DNA from: Perlabentimonas sp034003245
GTDB taxonomy: Bacteria; Bacteroidota; Bacteroidia; Bacteroidales; Tenuifilaceae
Direction: 5' to 3'
Assembly (NCBI GenBank): GCA_034003245.1
Contig: JAVEYY010000006.1
Span: forward strand, 70,432-134,431
DNA: 64,000 bases
This document shows positions 27,058 to 36,597 of the stretch, in pieces. The notes beneath the pieces were generated by a model. The model saw nothing but the letters and a program-made list of their open reading frames with translations, was not told the origin of the DNA and made no database searches. The position numbers and the translations under genes were made by a program. How positions within the stretch are numbered: the first letter of the stretch is position 1; each line of letters starts with the position of its first letter.

Positions 27058-28362
27058 ATGTCAAATACAAGGAAAAGGGTTGCCTTCTTCACCCTTGGAT
27101 GTAAGCTAAATTTTTCCGAAACATCAACCATTGCCCGTCAGTTCGACGAGATGGGTTTCGAGAGGGTTTCACCCTCATCGCCGGCCGATGTGTACGTTAT
27201 TAACACCTGCTCAGTTACCGAACATGCCGACAAGAAATGCCGGCAGGCAATCAAAAAGTTCGTTAAACAATCGCCTAATGCATTTGTGGCCGTAGTGGGT
27301 TGCTACGCCCAGCTTAAACCCGAAGAAATTGCACAAATGGATGGGGTTGACTTAGTGATGGGCGCTTCGCAAAAGGGAAATCTTCCTCAGTATATAGGTG
27401 ATATTACTAAAAATAAGCAGGCGCGGGTTTACAGCTGCGATGTTGACGCTCTAAACGACATTTTCCCAGCCTACTCATCGGGCGATAGGACACGTTCGTT
27501 CCTAAAGGTTCAAGATGGCTGCGACTACCACTGCACCTACTGTACCATCCCTTTAGCCCGTGGTAAAAGTCGTAACCTGCCCATCGAAAAAGTTATTGAC
27601 CAAGCCATACAAATTGCATCCGAGGGCATTAAAGAGGTAATCCTTACTGGAGTGAATACTGGCGATTTTGGTCGATCAACCGGAGAAAAGTTTATCGATT
27701 TACTTCACGCATTAGAGAACGTTGAAGGCATTGAGCGGTATCGAATCTCATCAATAGAGCCTAATCTAATCACCGATGATATAGTTGCATTTGTAGCCAC
27801 ATCGAGTAAGTTTTTACCACATTTTCACATCCCTTTACAGTCAGGATCCGACAATGTGCTTAAGCTGATGAAAAGGCGATACAACACCTCCCTTTTTGCC
27901 GATAAGATAGTAAGGATTAAACAGGCCATCCCTAATGCATTTATTGGGGTTGATGTTATTGTTGGATTCCCTGGCGAAACCGATGAGGACTTTACAATAA
28001 CATACCAATTACTCGAAGGCCTCAAGCCGTCGTTCCTCCATGTTTTCCCCTACTCCGAACGGCCTAACACACCAGCAGCCAGTTACCAAAGTAAGGTAAA
28101 CCCAAAAATTATTAGCACACGAGCAGCTAATCTACAAGCCCTTTCACATGATTTGCATCTCGATTTTTACAGGCATAATTTTGGCCGAATTGATGAAGTA
28201 CTATTCGAGTCAACCCGAAAGGATGGAATGATAAACGGATTCACACGAAACTACATAAAAGTTGAATCCCAGTACAGCAAGAACTTAGCTGGACACATCA
28301 TAAAAGTTAAACTTACCGAACTTGCCCCTAGTGGCAATTGCAAGGTGCAAATAATTGATTAA
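27058..28362 (+). CDS. mtaB: tRNA (N6-threonylcarbamoyladenosine37-C2) methylthiotransferase
   Basis: 434 residues. This radical-SAM enzyme converts t6A37 to ms2t6A in ANN-decoding tRNAs. The N-terminal UPF0004 domain carries the three cluster-binding cysteines (FFTLGCKLNFSET, VINTCSVTEHADKKC, VVGCYAQLKPEE). The radical-SAM CxxxCxxC motif is GCDYHCTYCTIPLARG at about residues 145-160, and HIPLQSGSDNVLKLMKR is the conserved family segment. A short TRAM-like C-terminal region follows. The FTLGCKLNFSET start distinguishes MtaB from MiaB (TxGCQMN). The ATG at 27058 is preferred over the upstream TTG at 27031, which lies inside the -7 element. Confidence 0.95.
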   Translation: MSNTRKRVAFFTLGCKLNFSETSTIARQFDEMGFERVSPSSPADVYVINTCSVTEHADKKCRQAIKKFVKQSPNAFVAVVGCYAQLKPEEIAQMDGVDLVMGASQKGNLPQYIGDITKNKQARVYSCDVDALNDIFPAYSSGDRTRSFLKVQDGCDYHCTYCTIPLARGKSRNLPIEKVIDQAIQIASEGIKEVILTGVNTGDFGRSTGEKFIDLLHALENVEGIERYRISSIEPNLITDDIVAFVATSSKFLPHFHIPLQSGSDNVLKLMKRRYNTSLFADKIVRIKQAIPNAFIGVDVIVGFPGETDEDFTITYQLLEGLKPSFLHVFPYSERPNTPAASYQSKVNPKIISTRAANLQALSHDLHLDFYRHNFGRIDEVLFESTRKDGMINGFTRNYIKVESQYSKNLAGHIIKVKLTELAPSGNCKVQIID

Positions 28363-28372
28363 ACAAACCACT

Positions 28373-29170
28373 ATGAACCTCGAGAATATTTGTCATCAGG
28401 TAGTTGATCTAGCAACCAACACGGGTGCTTTTATCCGCGAACAGCGAAAACATTTCACCTTCGATAGGGTTGAAACCAAAGGTCTTCACGATTTCGTTTC
28501 GTATGTCGACAAAGAATCTGAAAAACAGCTGGTGAAAGGGTTGAGCAGTATATTTCCAGCAGCGGGTTTTATTGCCGAGGAGGGAACTGGCCAAAAAATT
28601 GAGGGTGGTCTTAACTGGGTTATCGACCCGCTGGATGGCACCACAAACTTTATCCATGGGCTTCCCCCCTACGCCATCAGCATTGCACTTATGGATAACG
28701 AAACCATTATTCTTGGGGTTATCTACGAGGTGACTTTAGATGAGTGTTTCTACGCCTGGGGAAACAATAAAGCATACCTCAATGGAACCGAAATTCGTGT
28801 TTCCAACATATCGAGTGTGAACGATGCGCTTATTGCCACAGGTTTTCCCTACTACGACTACAACCGTATTGAACCATTTATGAAATCGATGGAACATTTT
28901 ATGCGCTATTCCCACGGCTTACGCCGTTTAGGTTCTGCTGCAACCGATTTAGCCTATGTAGCCTGCGGACGATTCGAGGCATTCTACGAGTACAGCCTAC
29001 AACCCTGGGATGTGGCTGCAGGTGCATTCATTGTTGAACAGGCTGGTGGTTGCGTTAGCGATTTTTGTGGTGATAAAAACTATATCTTTGGAAAGGAGAT
29101 AGTGGCTACCAATAAACAGATCTTTGAACCTTTTGGTAAAATTGTATCTAATTACATGTTAAAAAGATAA
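28373..29170 (+). CDS. Inositol monophosphatase family protein
   Basis: 265 residues with all metal and substrate motifs of the family: AEEGTG (first Glu pair), DPLDGTTNFIHGLPPYAISI (the DPxDGT motif), and WDVAAGAFIVEQAGG near the C-terminus. In bacteria these enzymes (SuhB-like) hydrolyse inositol-1-phosphate or related sugar phosphates. The gene starts 10 bp after mtaB and is followed 12 bp later by a lipid acyltransferase gene and then a glycosyltransferase, so a polar-lipid or envelope role is plausible. A related gene of the same superfamily (cysQ) is at 32920. The ATG at 28373 is preferred over an upstream TTG that overlaps mtaB. Confidence 0.93.
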   Translation: MNLENICHQVVDLATNTGAFIREQRKHFTFDRVETKGLHDFVSYVDKESEKQLVKGLSSIFPAAGFIAEEGTGQKIEGGLNWVIDPLDGTTNFIHGLPPYAISIALMDNETIILGVIYEVTLDECFYAWGNNKAYLNGTEIRVSNISSVNDALIATGFPYYDYNRIEPFMKSMEHFMRYSHGLRRLGSAATDLAYVACGRFEAFYEYSLQPWDVAAGAFIVEQAGGCVSDFCGDKNYIFGKEIVATNKQIFEPFGKIVSNYMLKR

Positions 29171-29182
29171 CTAGACAACACG

Positions 29183-30082
29183 ATGGGAAAGATTCTCTTT
29201 GGCCTTTTTTATGGATTCACCTGGTTGCTTGCACGGCTTCCCATGGTAATAACGCATGGCTTAGCCGATATATCATTCATAATTCTATACTACATTGTAA
29301 GATATAGGCGAAAAGTGGTTCGAAAAAACCTTACCAACTCCTTTCCCAACAAATCGCTTCTTGAGATTAAGAAAATTGAGCGGAAATTTTACAGGCATTT
29401 AAGCGATTTGTTTTATGAGAGTTTTTATCTACTCCATGCCAGTACAGAAAGGGCAGTTAAACGATGCAAGTTTAACAACCCCGAAATCTTTCACAAGCTA
29501 TACGCCGAGGGTAAAAGCGCTATACTAGTTAGTGGGCACTATGGAAACTGGGAAATGTATGCTCAAATTGGTAATAAGGTAAAACATGCTTCGCTAGGAG
29601 TATATAAACCATTAACCAACAAATACTTTGAGGTATTAATGAACAACGCCCGCAAACGCTTTGGTGGAATTCCCGTCCCTATGGTCGATACCCTTAGAGC
29701 AATTATTGATTGTAAACAGAAAGGGAAACCTTTTCTGCTGGGGTTGGTGTCCGATCAAACACCCCCTTCGAATCAAATTCAGTACTGGACTCATTTTTTA
29801 AATCAAGATACCGCTGTGTACCTTGGAATTGAAAAGATAGCTCAAAAATTCGATCTTCCTATCTACTACTGTAGCATGCAAAAGATAAAGCGAGGGAAAT
29901 ACGAGATAGATTTTGAGCTGCTCACCGATAGCCCCAAATCTTTTGATCAGTATGAACTTACTAAACTTCATACCAAAAGGCTCGAGAAGCAGATACAGGA
30001 GAAACCCGAATACTGGCTTTGGTCGCACAAACGCTGGAAGCGCAAGCGCAAACCCGAAACAAACCCTAGCACCGCATCATGA
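29183..30082 (+). CDS. Lysophospholipid / lipid A acyltransferase (LpxL/HtrB family)
   Basis: 299 residues. An N-terminal membrane anchor (MGKILFGLFYGFTWLLARLP) is followed by the family sequence YRRKVVRKNLTNSFP and the catalytic HxxxxE motif in VSGHYGNWEMYA (about residues 117-128). Then come GIPVPMVDTLRA and the conserved DQTPPSNQIQYWTHFL, and the C-terminal QEKPEYWLWSHKRWKRK typical of LpxL-like enzymes. These transfer acyl chains to the lipid A precursor on the inner membrane's cytoplasmic side. It overlaps the next gene by 4 bp (ATGA), so the two are coupled. Symbol withheld because the acyl position is not predictable. Confidence 0.92.
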   Translation: MGKILFGLFYGFTWLLARLPMVITHGLADISFIILYYIVRYRRKVVRKNLTNSFPNKSLLEIKKIERKFYRHLSDLFYESFYLLHASTERAVKRCKFNNPEIFHKLYAEGKSAILVSGHYGNWEMYAQIGNKVKHASLGVYKPLTNKYFEVLMNNARKRFGGIPVPMVDTLRAIIDCKQKGKPFLLGLVSDQTPPSNQIQYWTHFLNQDTAVYLGIEKIAQKFDLPIYYCSMQKIKRGKYEIDFELLTDSPKSFDQYELTKLHTKRLEKQIQEKPEYWLWSHKRWKRKRKPETNPSTAS

Positions 30083-31098
30083 AAAGTATCGCCATAGTTA
30101 TCCTCAACTGGAATGGGGAAAAGTTCCTGAAACAATTCCTCCCAGGTGTTGTATCAAACTCCTTTGCACCCAATTTTAGGGTAGATATTGTTATAGCCGA
30201 TAATGGTTCTACAGATAAATCTGTGGAGTGGTTGCACAATACTTTTCCAACGCAAAGGGTAATTGAACTTGACAAAAACTATGGCTTTACCGGTGGTTAT
30301 AATAGAGCACTAAAGGAAATTGAGGCAGATTATTTCATTCTTCTAAACTCCGATATTGATGTACCTAAGGGTTGGCTTGGGCCAATGGTTAGCTTTATGG
30401 AGAGCAATCCCAACGCTGCAGCATGTATGCCTAAACTTATAAACTTTAATAAAACCGATGAGTTTGAGTATGCCGGGGCAGCGGGTGGTTTTCTCGATCT
30501 ACTTGGATATCCATTCTGTCGTGGCCGAATCCTCAATGTTGTTGAGAAGGATAATGGTCAATACAACGATAGCCAGGAAATTTTTTGGGCTACAGGCGCC
30601 TGTATGATGGTAAGGGCAAACGAGTACTGGAATGCTGGTGGCCTCGACACCGATTTCTTCGCCCATATGGAGGAGATCGACCTATGCTGGCGCCTTAAGC
30701 GCCAGGGATATAGCATTTGGTGTATTCCCGAATCGAAAGTTTATCACGTTGGAGGTGGAACACTAGCAGCAAATAATCCACGAAAGGTTTACTATAATCA
30801 TCGTAATAACCTTACGATGCTCCTTAAAAACCTATCGCGCAAATCGTTAATCCCTGTAATGCTATTCCGCCTAGTGCTCGATGGTTTATCGGGTTTAGGA
30901 TATGCTCTAACAGGAAAGCCCTCATTTACCTGGTCGGTATTGAGGGCTCATATGCACTTTTACAAGAACATTATTAAAACAATTCGAAAACGAAGAGCTT
31001 TTAAAAATCCCAAAATATCTCTCTACCCCAAAAGTATTCTTTTCCAATTCTTTGTACTTCGGCGTAAAGTATACAGTAATTTACCCTCGCCTCATTAA
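30079..31098 (+). CDS. Glycosyltransferase family 2
   Basis: 339 residues with a GT-A fold at the N-terminus: AIVILNWNGEKFLKQFLPGV, VDIVIADNGSTDKSVEWL, the metal-binding DxD region LLNSDIDVPKGW, and the acceptor-side motif HMEEIDLCWRLKRQGYSIWC. The order ED-like (EEID) followed by YHVGGGT is typical of rhamnosyl- or galactofuranosyl-type GT2 enzymes acting on lipid-linked glycans. Hydrophobic stretches in the last 90 residues may associate with the membrane. Four-base overlap with the acyltransferase gene puts it in the 27058-31098 operon and suggests LPS or glycolipid assembly. Confidence 0.92.
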   Translation: MKSIAIVILNWNGEKFLKQFLPGVVSNSFAPNFRVDIVIADNGSTDKSVEWLHNTFPTQRVIELDKNYGFTGGYNRALKEIEADYFILLNSDIDVPKGWLGPMVSFMESNPNAAACMPKLINFNKTDEFEYAGAAGGFLDLLGYPFCRGRILNVVEKDNGQYNDSQEIFWATGACMMVRANEYWNAGGLDTDFFAHMEEIDLCWRLKRQGYSIWCIPESKVYHVGGGTLAANNPRKVYYNHRNNLTMLLKNLSRKSLIPVMLFRLVLDGLSGLGYALTGKPSFTWSVLRAHMHFYKNIIKTIRKRRAFKNPKISLYPKSILFQFFVLRRKVYSNLPSPH

Positions 31099-31129
31099 AA
31101 AAGGTAGCTGAAAAATTCAGATCGTCGCG

Positions 31130-32590
31130 CTATACCTGTGGAAATGTATCAAGTACATGTAATAGTAATTTCCAGAACTTTTCAGTCGACTCAATATCAA
31201 GTCGCTCATCGGGTGAGTGAGCTCCACGAATGGTGGGGCCAAACGATATCATATCCAAAGTGGGATACTTCTCGAGGAAAAGACCACACTCTAATCCTGC
31301 GTGAATTGCCCTAACTACTGGTTCTACGCCAAATAACTTTTGGTATGCGTCTTTGGTTATAGTTAATATCTCCGAATTTGTATTTGGCGACCAACCAGGG
31401 TATCCGCTGGTGTGAACCACATTTGCATTGGCCATGCGGAAAACGCTTTGTACCATATTTCCAATATCAACTTTTGCTGAGTCGATTGAGCTGCGTTGGC
31501 TAGTGGTAACCAGTATTTGTTTGTCCTGAATAAACTTAATAGATGCCAAATTGGTAGAAGTTTCAACCAACCCGCTAATTTTACTGCTCATCGCAATCAC
31601 ACCATGAGGGCATGCGTACAAAGAGTTTAGCAAATCGAATTGGGTTGGTTCATCAATAACCCATTGCGGCATTTCTGAGGGTTTAAGTTCAATCTTCAGA
31701 TTCGTTTCAACAGTATCGTACTCATTTATTATCTCCTTACGATATTGCTCAAAAAATTGCTTCATACCCTCAACTTCCTCCTCGTGAATCACAAAGATTG
31801 CAAAAGCCTCGCGGGGAATAGCATTCCTTAAATTTCCACCATCAATATCCGATATCCTTAAATCGTACTTATTCGAACCTTTCCAAAGGAATCGATTAAT
31901 AATTTTGATTGAGTTTCCAAGGCCCTTATTAATATCATCTCCGCTATGTCCACCTTTTAGTCCGGTCACAGATAGTTTAAATGCCATAAAGTTGCTGGGC
32001 ACTTTCTCGGTTTCGTAAGCAAAGGTTACTATAGTGTCCATTCCGCCTGCACAACCAATAAAAAGTTCTCCTTCATCCTCCGAGTCAAGGTTTATTAGAA
32101 TTGGCGAGTTAATAAAACCTGGTTTCAGCTCAAAAGCACCGGTTAAGCCGGTCTCCTCATCAACAGTAAAAAGGCACTCAATGGGTCCGTGTTTAATCTC
32201 TTTTGATGCAAGAACAGCAAGCTGTGCTGCCATACCAATTCCATCGTCAGCACCCAGGGTGGTACCTTTGGCACGCACCCAGTTGCCATCAATGTAGGCA
32301 TTTATTGGATCAACGTTGAAATCGTGATTTATATCGCTGTTCTTTTCGCAAACCATATCCATATGGCTCTGGAGCACCACCGATTTGCGATTCTCCATGC
32401 CCTTGGTGGCCGGTTTCCTGATTAGTATATTCCCCGATTCATCCTGTATTGTTTCCAAATTGTGCTTACGGCCAAAATCTAGTAGGTAAGCAATTATTTT
32501 ATCCTCTTTTTTGGAGGGGCGGGGAATTTCCAAAATCTCGGAAAAATACTTCCAAACATCTGCTGGATATAGTTTTTCTAGTCCGTTCAT
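31130..32590 (-). CDS. pepD: Aminoacyl-histidine dipeptidase (peptidase D, M20)
   Basis: 486 residues, the normal PepD length. The metal ligands are visible in order: VVLQSHMDMVCEKN (H-x-D), GTTLGADDGIGMAAQLAV (bridging Asp), CLFTVDEETGLTGAFEL (catalytic Glu and ligand), ILINLDSEDEGEL, and a late His in SFGPTIRGAHSPDERLDI. The lid/dimerisation domain lies between about residues 200 and 390 (GLKGGHSGDDINKGLGN). PepD is a cytosolic di-zinc dipeptidase that cleaves Xaa-His and other dipeptides. Convergent with the GT2 operon; a 329-bp non-coding region separates it from the divergent cysQ gene. Confidence 0.96.
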   Translation of the reverse strand: MNGLEKLYPADVWKYFSEILEIPRPSKKEDKIIAYLLDFGRKHNLETIQDESGNILIRKPATKGMENRKSVVLQSHMDMVCEKNSDINHDFNVDPINAYIDGNWVRAKGTTLGADDGIGMAAQLAVLASKEIKHGPIECLFTVDEETGLTGAFELKPGFINSPILINLDSEDEGELFIGCAGGMDTIVTFAYETEKVPSNFMAFKLSVTGLKGGHSGDDINKGLGNSIKIINRFLWKGSNKYDLRISDIDGGNLRNAIPREAFAIFVIHEEEVEGMKQFFEQYRKEIINEYDTVETNLKIELKPSEMPQWVIDEPTQFDLLNSLYACPHGVIAMSSKISGLVETSTNLASIKFIQDKQILVTTSQRSSIDSAKVDIGNMVQSVFRMANANVVHTSGYPGWSPNTNSEILTITKDAYQKLFGVEPVVRAIHAGLECGLFLEKYPTLDMISFGPTIRGAHSPDERLDIESTEKFWKLLLHVLDTFPQV

Positions 32591-32919
32591 TGTCGTATTT
32601 TTTTAAGCTCTGTAAACTTATCGTATAATCTGTGTTCGTGCAAGAAATCTAAAAACTTTTTCGGTTTTAAACCCAATATTTTTGTGCATGTAACTGATTT
32701 AGTGTCGATTTTAAAACAATGTTATAAAGCATTAACCCAAAACTGGTGTTAATACGCTGTTTATCTGATGAATAAAAGTCAGTTTAGATTCCAGTCATAA
32801 ATAGTTTTGAGTTCTCATTCATTTGTTATTATTTTGCATTACGTTAAATAAAATGGATTTACTCTTGAGCGTTCTAAGCAGTTTTCGATTAATGAGTAAC
32901 CCCGCATAATTCACATGTA
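32591..32919. promoter_or_regulatory. Intergenic region between divergent pepD and cysQ
   Basis: AT-rich spacer of 329 bp with no plausible gene. It should hold the two outward promoters. A weak -7-like TTATTTTG with an adjacent TGTTATTA stretch near 32824-32836 points toward cysQ. Nothing else stands out. Confidence 0.4.
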
Positions 32920-33741
32920 ATGATTGAACAATCAGAGCTTAAGCACTTGCTCCACATTGCAATAAATGCTGCAATCAGGGCAGGTGCCCTTGTAATGGAG
33001 GTTTACAATTCCGACGATTTTCAGGTAAACCTCAAGTCCGATGCAACTCCCCTTACCCTAGCCGATAGGCTTGCCAACGACGAGATTGTAAAATCCCTCA
33101 TGAAAACGCGAATTCCTGTGCTAAGCGAGGAAGGTAGAGATTTGCTTTACGAGGAACGTGTAGGCTGGGAATACTTTTGGCTTGTCGACCCACTTGATGG
33201 AACCAAAGAGTTTATTAAGCGTAATGGTGAGTTCACAGTGAATATTGCACTTGTGTATCAAGGCTACCCAATTCTGGGCGTAATTTACGTTCCTGTGCTC
33301 CAACAGCTCTACTTTTCACTAGTAAAAATGGGGTCGTATAAAGTGGATCATATTAGTCCAGCCAATGAAGTTAAAACAAACCTCGACGACTTAATCGTTC
33401 AGGCAGCTAAACTTCCTCTTAACACATGCAATTCGGTTTATACTATCGTTGCAAGTAGGTCGCATCCTTCACCTGAAACCAAGCAGCACATCGAAATGCT
33501 TACGCAGGAAAAGGGTAACGTTGAGATTATCTCGAGGGGATCATCGCTCAAAATATGTATGGTTGCCGAAGGTAAAGCCGATGAATATCCACGATTCGGA
33601 ACAACTACTGAATGGGACACAGCAGCAGGACAAGCAATTGCCGAGGAAGCTGACTGTTCATTTCTTTCGGTTGAGGACTGCAAAAGAGTTCGTTACAATA
33701 AGGAAAGCCTCGAAAATCCTTGGTTTATTGTGAAACGATAA
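32920..33741 (+). CDS. cysQ: 3'(2'),5'-bisphosphate nucleotidase
   Basis: 273 residues. CysQ removes the 3'-phosphate from PAP (and PAPS), the by-product of sulfate assimilation. Motifs: KSDATPLTLADRLANDEIV, VLSEEGRDL (metal Glu), FWLVDPLDGTKEFIKRNGEF (DPLDGTKEF is the CysQ-type variant of DPxDGT), IISRGSSLKICMVAEGKADE, and TTEWDTAAGQAIAEEA. The KEFIKRNGEFT stretch separates it from inositol monophosphatases such as the gene at 28373. No cysD/N genes are in the window. A strong bidirectional terminator follows at 33761. Confidence 0.94.
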   Translation: MIEQSELKHLLHIAINAAIRAGALVMEVYNSDDFQVNLKSDATPLTLADRLANDEIVKSLMKTRIPVLSEEGRDLLYEERVGWEYFWLVDPLDGTKEFIKRNGEFTVNIALVYQGYPILGVIYVPVLQQLYFSLVKMGSYKVDHISPANEVKTNLDDLIVQAAKLPLNTCNSVYTIVASRSHPSPETKQHIEMLTQEKGNVEIISRGSSLKICMVAEGKADEYPRFGTTTEWDTAAGQAIAEEADCSFLSVEDCKRVRYNKESLENPWFIVKR

Positions 33742-33760
33742 ATCTTCGTATCACTATCTT

Positions 33761-33806
33761 AAAAGCCAAGAGGGGTGTTGCAGTTGCAACACCCCTCTTG
33801 GCTTTT
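33761..33806. terminator. Bidirectional terminator between cysQ and dnaA
   Basis: A 22-bp perfect inverted repeat (AAAAGCCAAGAGGGGTGTTG... and its complement) with an extremely tight centre. It carries A and T flanks suitable for termination of both convergent genes. Confidence 0.93.
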
Positions 33807-33816
33807 GGTGGTCTTT

Positions 33817-35247
33817 TTAGAGTTTCAACTTTCGCTCAATATCTTCTATCTGGTTTTTAAAACGCTTGTCCGTATCTATAAGGTTGTTTACTGTTTTGCA
33901 TGCATGTAGAACCGTTGCATGATCCTTTCCTCCTATTAAGCTTCCAATGGTCGACAGTGAACTCTTGGTCATATTCTTGGAAAAGTACATGGCAATCTGA
34001 CGAGCCTGAACAATTTCACGCTTGCGCGTTTTAGTATGAAGCACATCGCTGGGAAGCCCAAAATACTCGCTAACAATCTTCTGAATGTAATCTATCGATA
34101 TCTCGCGCTTAGTATTCTTAACCAATTTGTCAATCATCTCGGAGGCCAACTCAATGGTGATCTCCTTTCTATTTAGGGTAGACTGGGCGAGCAGCGAGAT
34201 TAGCGCACCTTCAAGTTCCCTGATATTATTGGTGATATTTGTTGCGATATATTCAACAACCTCGTCGGAGAGTTCAATCCCATCCTTATAGATTTTTTGC
34301 CTCAGGATGGCAACCCTTGTCTCAAAGTCTGGGGTTTGTAGATCGGCCGAGAGTCCCCACTTAAAACGAGATAGCAACCTTTGCTCTAGACCCTGAAGCT
34401 CCACTGGAGCTTTATCGGATGTAAGAATAATCTGCTTTCCCGCCTGATGTAGATGATTAAATATGTGGAAGAATGTATCCTGAGTTTTTTCCTTACCAGC
34501 AAATTCGTGAACATCGTCAATAATTAAAACATCGATCATTTGGTAAAAGTGTACAAAATCATTGATGTTATTATTACGAATGGCCTCTACGTACTGGGTT
34601 TGAAATTTCACGGCATTAACGTACAGAACTACCTTCTCGGGCGATTTTTCCTTCACCCTAATTCCAATGGCCTGAGCCAAATGGGTTTTACCCAAACCCG
34701 AATTTCCATAAATAAGTAACGGGTTGAATGCTGTTTTACCTGGTGCGTTAGCTACTGCCATGCCCGCTGAACGTGCTAAACGGTTACACTCGCCCTCCAC
34801 ATAGTTATTGAATGTGTTGTCGGGATTTAGCTGCGGATCGACATGTAGTTTTTTAATGCCGGGGATTACAAATGGATTTTTGATCTTGTAATCACTGCCA
34901 TTAGAATTTAAGGAAACAGGCTTATTCCTCAATTCTGTTTTATTCTGAGTAGGTAAAATTACAGTCACCGGTTTACTATTCACCGAACTGTGATTCTCCA
35001 TCACCACATTATACTCAAGCTTAGCGCCAGGACCAAGCTCTTTGCGCAGGGTCTTCCTGAGGATATCTATAAACTGCTCCTCTAAGTACTCGTAAAAGAA
35101 TGGGCTGGGAACTTGAATTGTAAGAATGTTATTGTCCAACTTAAGCGGTACAATCGGCTCGAACCAAGTTTTGAAACTTACCGGTGGAACATTATCCTTA
35201 ATGATTTTCAAACAGTTACCCCAGGCTTCCTGGAAATCAACAGCCAT
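33817..35247 (-). CDS. dnaA: Chromosomal replication initiator DnaA
   Basis: 476 residues from the ATG at 35247 (TTG and GTG codons lie just upstream in frame). Domain I is at the N-terminus (FQEAWGNCLKIIKDNVPPVS). The AAA+ core has Walker A GNSGLGKTHL (about 181-188), Walker B VLIIDDVHEFAGKEKTQD and sensor residues in LEQRLLSRFKWGLSADLQTP. Domain IV ends with the box-binding signature LIGGKDHATVLHACKTV. DnaA binds DnaA boxes and melts oriC. It stands alone here, without dnaN or recF beside it, which is common in Bacteroidota. The upstream region is strongly AT-rich. Confidence 0.98.
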   Translation of the reverse strand: MAVDFQEAWGNCLKIIKDNVPPVSFKTWFEPIVPLKLDNNILTIQVPSPFFYEYLEEQFIDILRKTLRKELGPGAKLEYNVVMENHSSVNSKPVTVILPTQNKTELRNKPVSLNSNGSDYKIKNPFVIPGIKKLHVDPQLNPDNTFNNYVEGECNRLARSAGMAVANAPGKTAFNPLLIYGNSGLGKTHLAQAIGIRVKEKSPEKVVLYVNAVKFQTQYVEAIRNNNINDFVHFYQMIDVLIIDDVHEFAGKEKTQDTFFHIFNHLHQAGKQIILTSDKAPVELQGLEQRLLSRFKWGLSADLQTPDFETRVAILRQKIYKDGIELSDEVVEYIATNITNNIRELEGALISLLAQSTLNRKEITIELASEMIDKLVKNTKREISIDYIQKIVSEYFGLPSDVLHTKTRKREIVQARQIAMYFSKNMTKSSLSTIGSLIGGKDHATVLHACKTVNNLIDTDKRFKNQIEDIERKLKL

Positions 35248-35599
35248 CACTTGCAAAAATATTAAAAGATGAAAAATTTTAGTTCTATCAGATGTGATTA
35301 CAAAATTGTGAAAAAAATACTGAAAAAAAAACAGGATTTTTTTTGTTTTTTAACCGGATGTTTTAACGGTTTAACTATCACGTGAATATTTTCATAAAAA
35401 AATAAAAAAAATTACACTTAACTGTATATCAGGCATTTAACTTGTTGATAACTATAAATAGGTGATAGATAAATCTTTGTGTTAGCTACCTTAAGTAAAA
35501 GCTAATAAATGGTTAACGACTCTTAAAAGCAAAAGAGTTGATTGATAATAAGATAAACACTACAATCTGATTATCTGGTGATTACAAATTTACGCGGAA
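35248..35599. other. AT-rich region upstream of dnaA, candidate replication origin region
   Basis: 352 bp with long A/T runs (around 35310-35345 and 35395-35412) and no gene. One near-consensus DnaA box, TTATCAACA on the minus strand (35443-35451), differs from TTATCCACA at one position. I see no cluster of boxes. It may hold only the dnaA promoter. Confidence 0.3.
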
Positions 35600-36583
35600 T
35601 TAACGCTTCTCCTCAGTATACCGTGTTCGACTAAAATCGATCAACGAAAAGTTAATATACCGTTTGGGATTAACTTTCATATCGTATAGTAGTAACTCGA
35701 GATTCTTTGCGGAGCGCTCCAGATTGTGGTATAAGGTGTCGTTATGCATCAGGGCACCAACGGTGCCTTGGCCTTCGTTGATTATTGTAATAAGCTGATT
35801 TATTGCATAAAGAGCCGAATCGGCTTGAGCCAAAGTGTGTGCAATATTGGCTTGAGCAAGTGTATCTGTTATTGCAGCCAGGTTGTTAATAATTGAGTCA
35901 ATACCAGCCGTGTTTGTTTTAAGGCTACTGGAGAAATGGGCAACATTATCCAGAATTTGCTTATACTTACTATTCTCGGAACTGAGCATAATATCAACAG
36001 AAGCAGAAGCTTTATCGAAGTTTTCTAGAGTTCTGCGGAGTGAGGCAAAGCTATGATTAAGGTTCTCGCGATTGTCCTGGTTAAATACTTGGGTTATAAC
36101 CTCCATAACCTTCTCCATGTCCTCCATAAGAGTTTCAGCCTTCTCCTTAACGGGAACCATTTCAAAAATCAGCTGATCTAAAAGTCCGGTTTCTATTGAG
36201 GAGACAAGAGTATCACCTTGCCTGTGAAATTCTGAGTTTGTTGATAAGTCAAGTCGAATAGCTTTACCGCCCATGATATCGGCGCTAATGAGCTTTGCAA
36301 CCGAGTTCTTAGGAATATCATACTTTTTCTCAATCAGAAGGGCTACTATCAGTCTGCCGGTATTGCCCTCCTCAAAGCGAATGCTTTTAACTGTGCCAAC
36401 CTTGTATCCGCTAAGCATTACACTATTTGTTACCTTTAAACCATCAACCCTTTTAAAAACGGTATAAAAGGTATTGGTTTGGCTAAAAATGTTTTTCCCC
36501 TTCAGAAAGTTTACCCCCCAAATCAGAGTGGCAACACACAATACGGTAAAAATTCCAATTTTGGCTTCACGCGTAATTTTCAT
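35600..36583 (-). CDS. MlaD/MCE-domain protein
   Basis: 327 residues. One N-terminal membrane helix (REAKIGIFTVLCVATLIWGV) is followed at once by the MCE/MlaD core: FYTVFKRVDGLKVTNSVMLS, GYKVGTVKSIRFEEGNTG, LISADIMGGKAIRLDL. The C-terminal half is a long helical region (IIEGQGTVGALMHNDTLYHN is the usual MlaD tail feature). MCE proteins form hexameric lipid-binding rings in the periplasm, anchored to an ABC transporter in the inner membrane. MlaE/MlaF genes are not in view. It follows the amidase gene by 14 bp on the same strand, as is common in Bacteroidota. Confidence 0.93.
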   Translation of the reverse strand: MKITREAKIGIFTVLCVATLIWGVNFLKGKNIFSQTNTFYTVFKRVDGLKVTNSVMLSGYKVGTVKSIRFEEGNTGRLIVALLIEKKYDIPKNSVAKLISADIMGGKAIRLDLSTNSEFHRQGDTLVSSIETGLLDQLIFEMVPVKEKAETLMEDMEKVMEVITQVFNQDNRENLNHSFASLRRTLENFDKASASVDIMLSSENSKYKQILDNVAHFSSSLKTNTAGIDSIINNLAAITDTLAQANIAHTLAQADSALYAINQLITIINEGQGTVGALMHNDTLYHNLERSAKNLELLLYDMKVNPKRYINFSLIDFSRTRYTEEKR

Positions 36584-36597
36584 AATACATCAATAAG

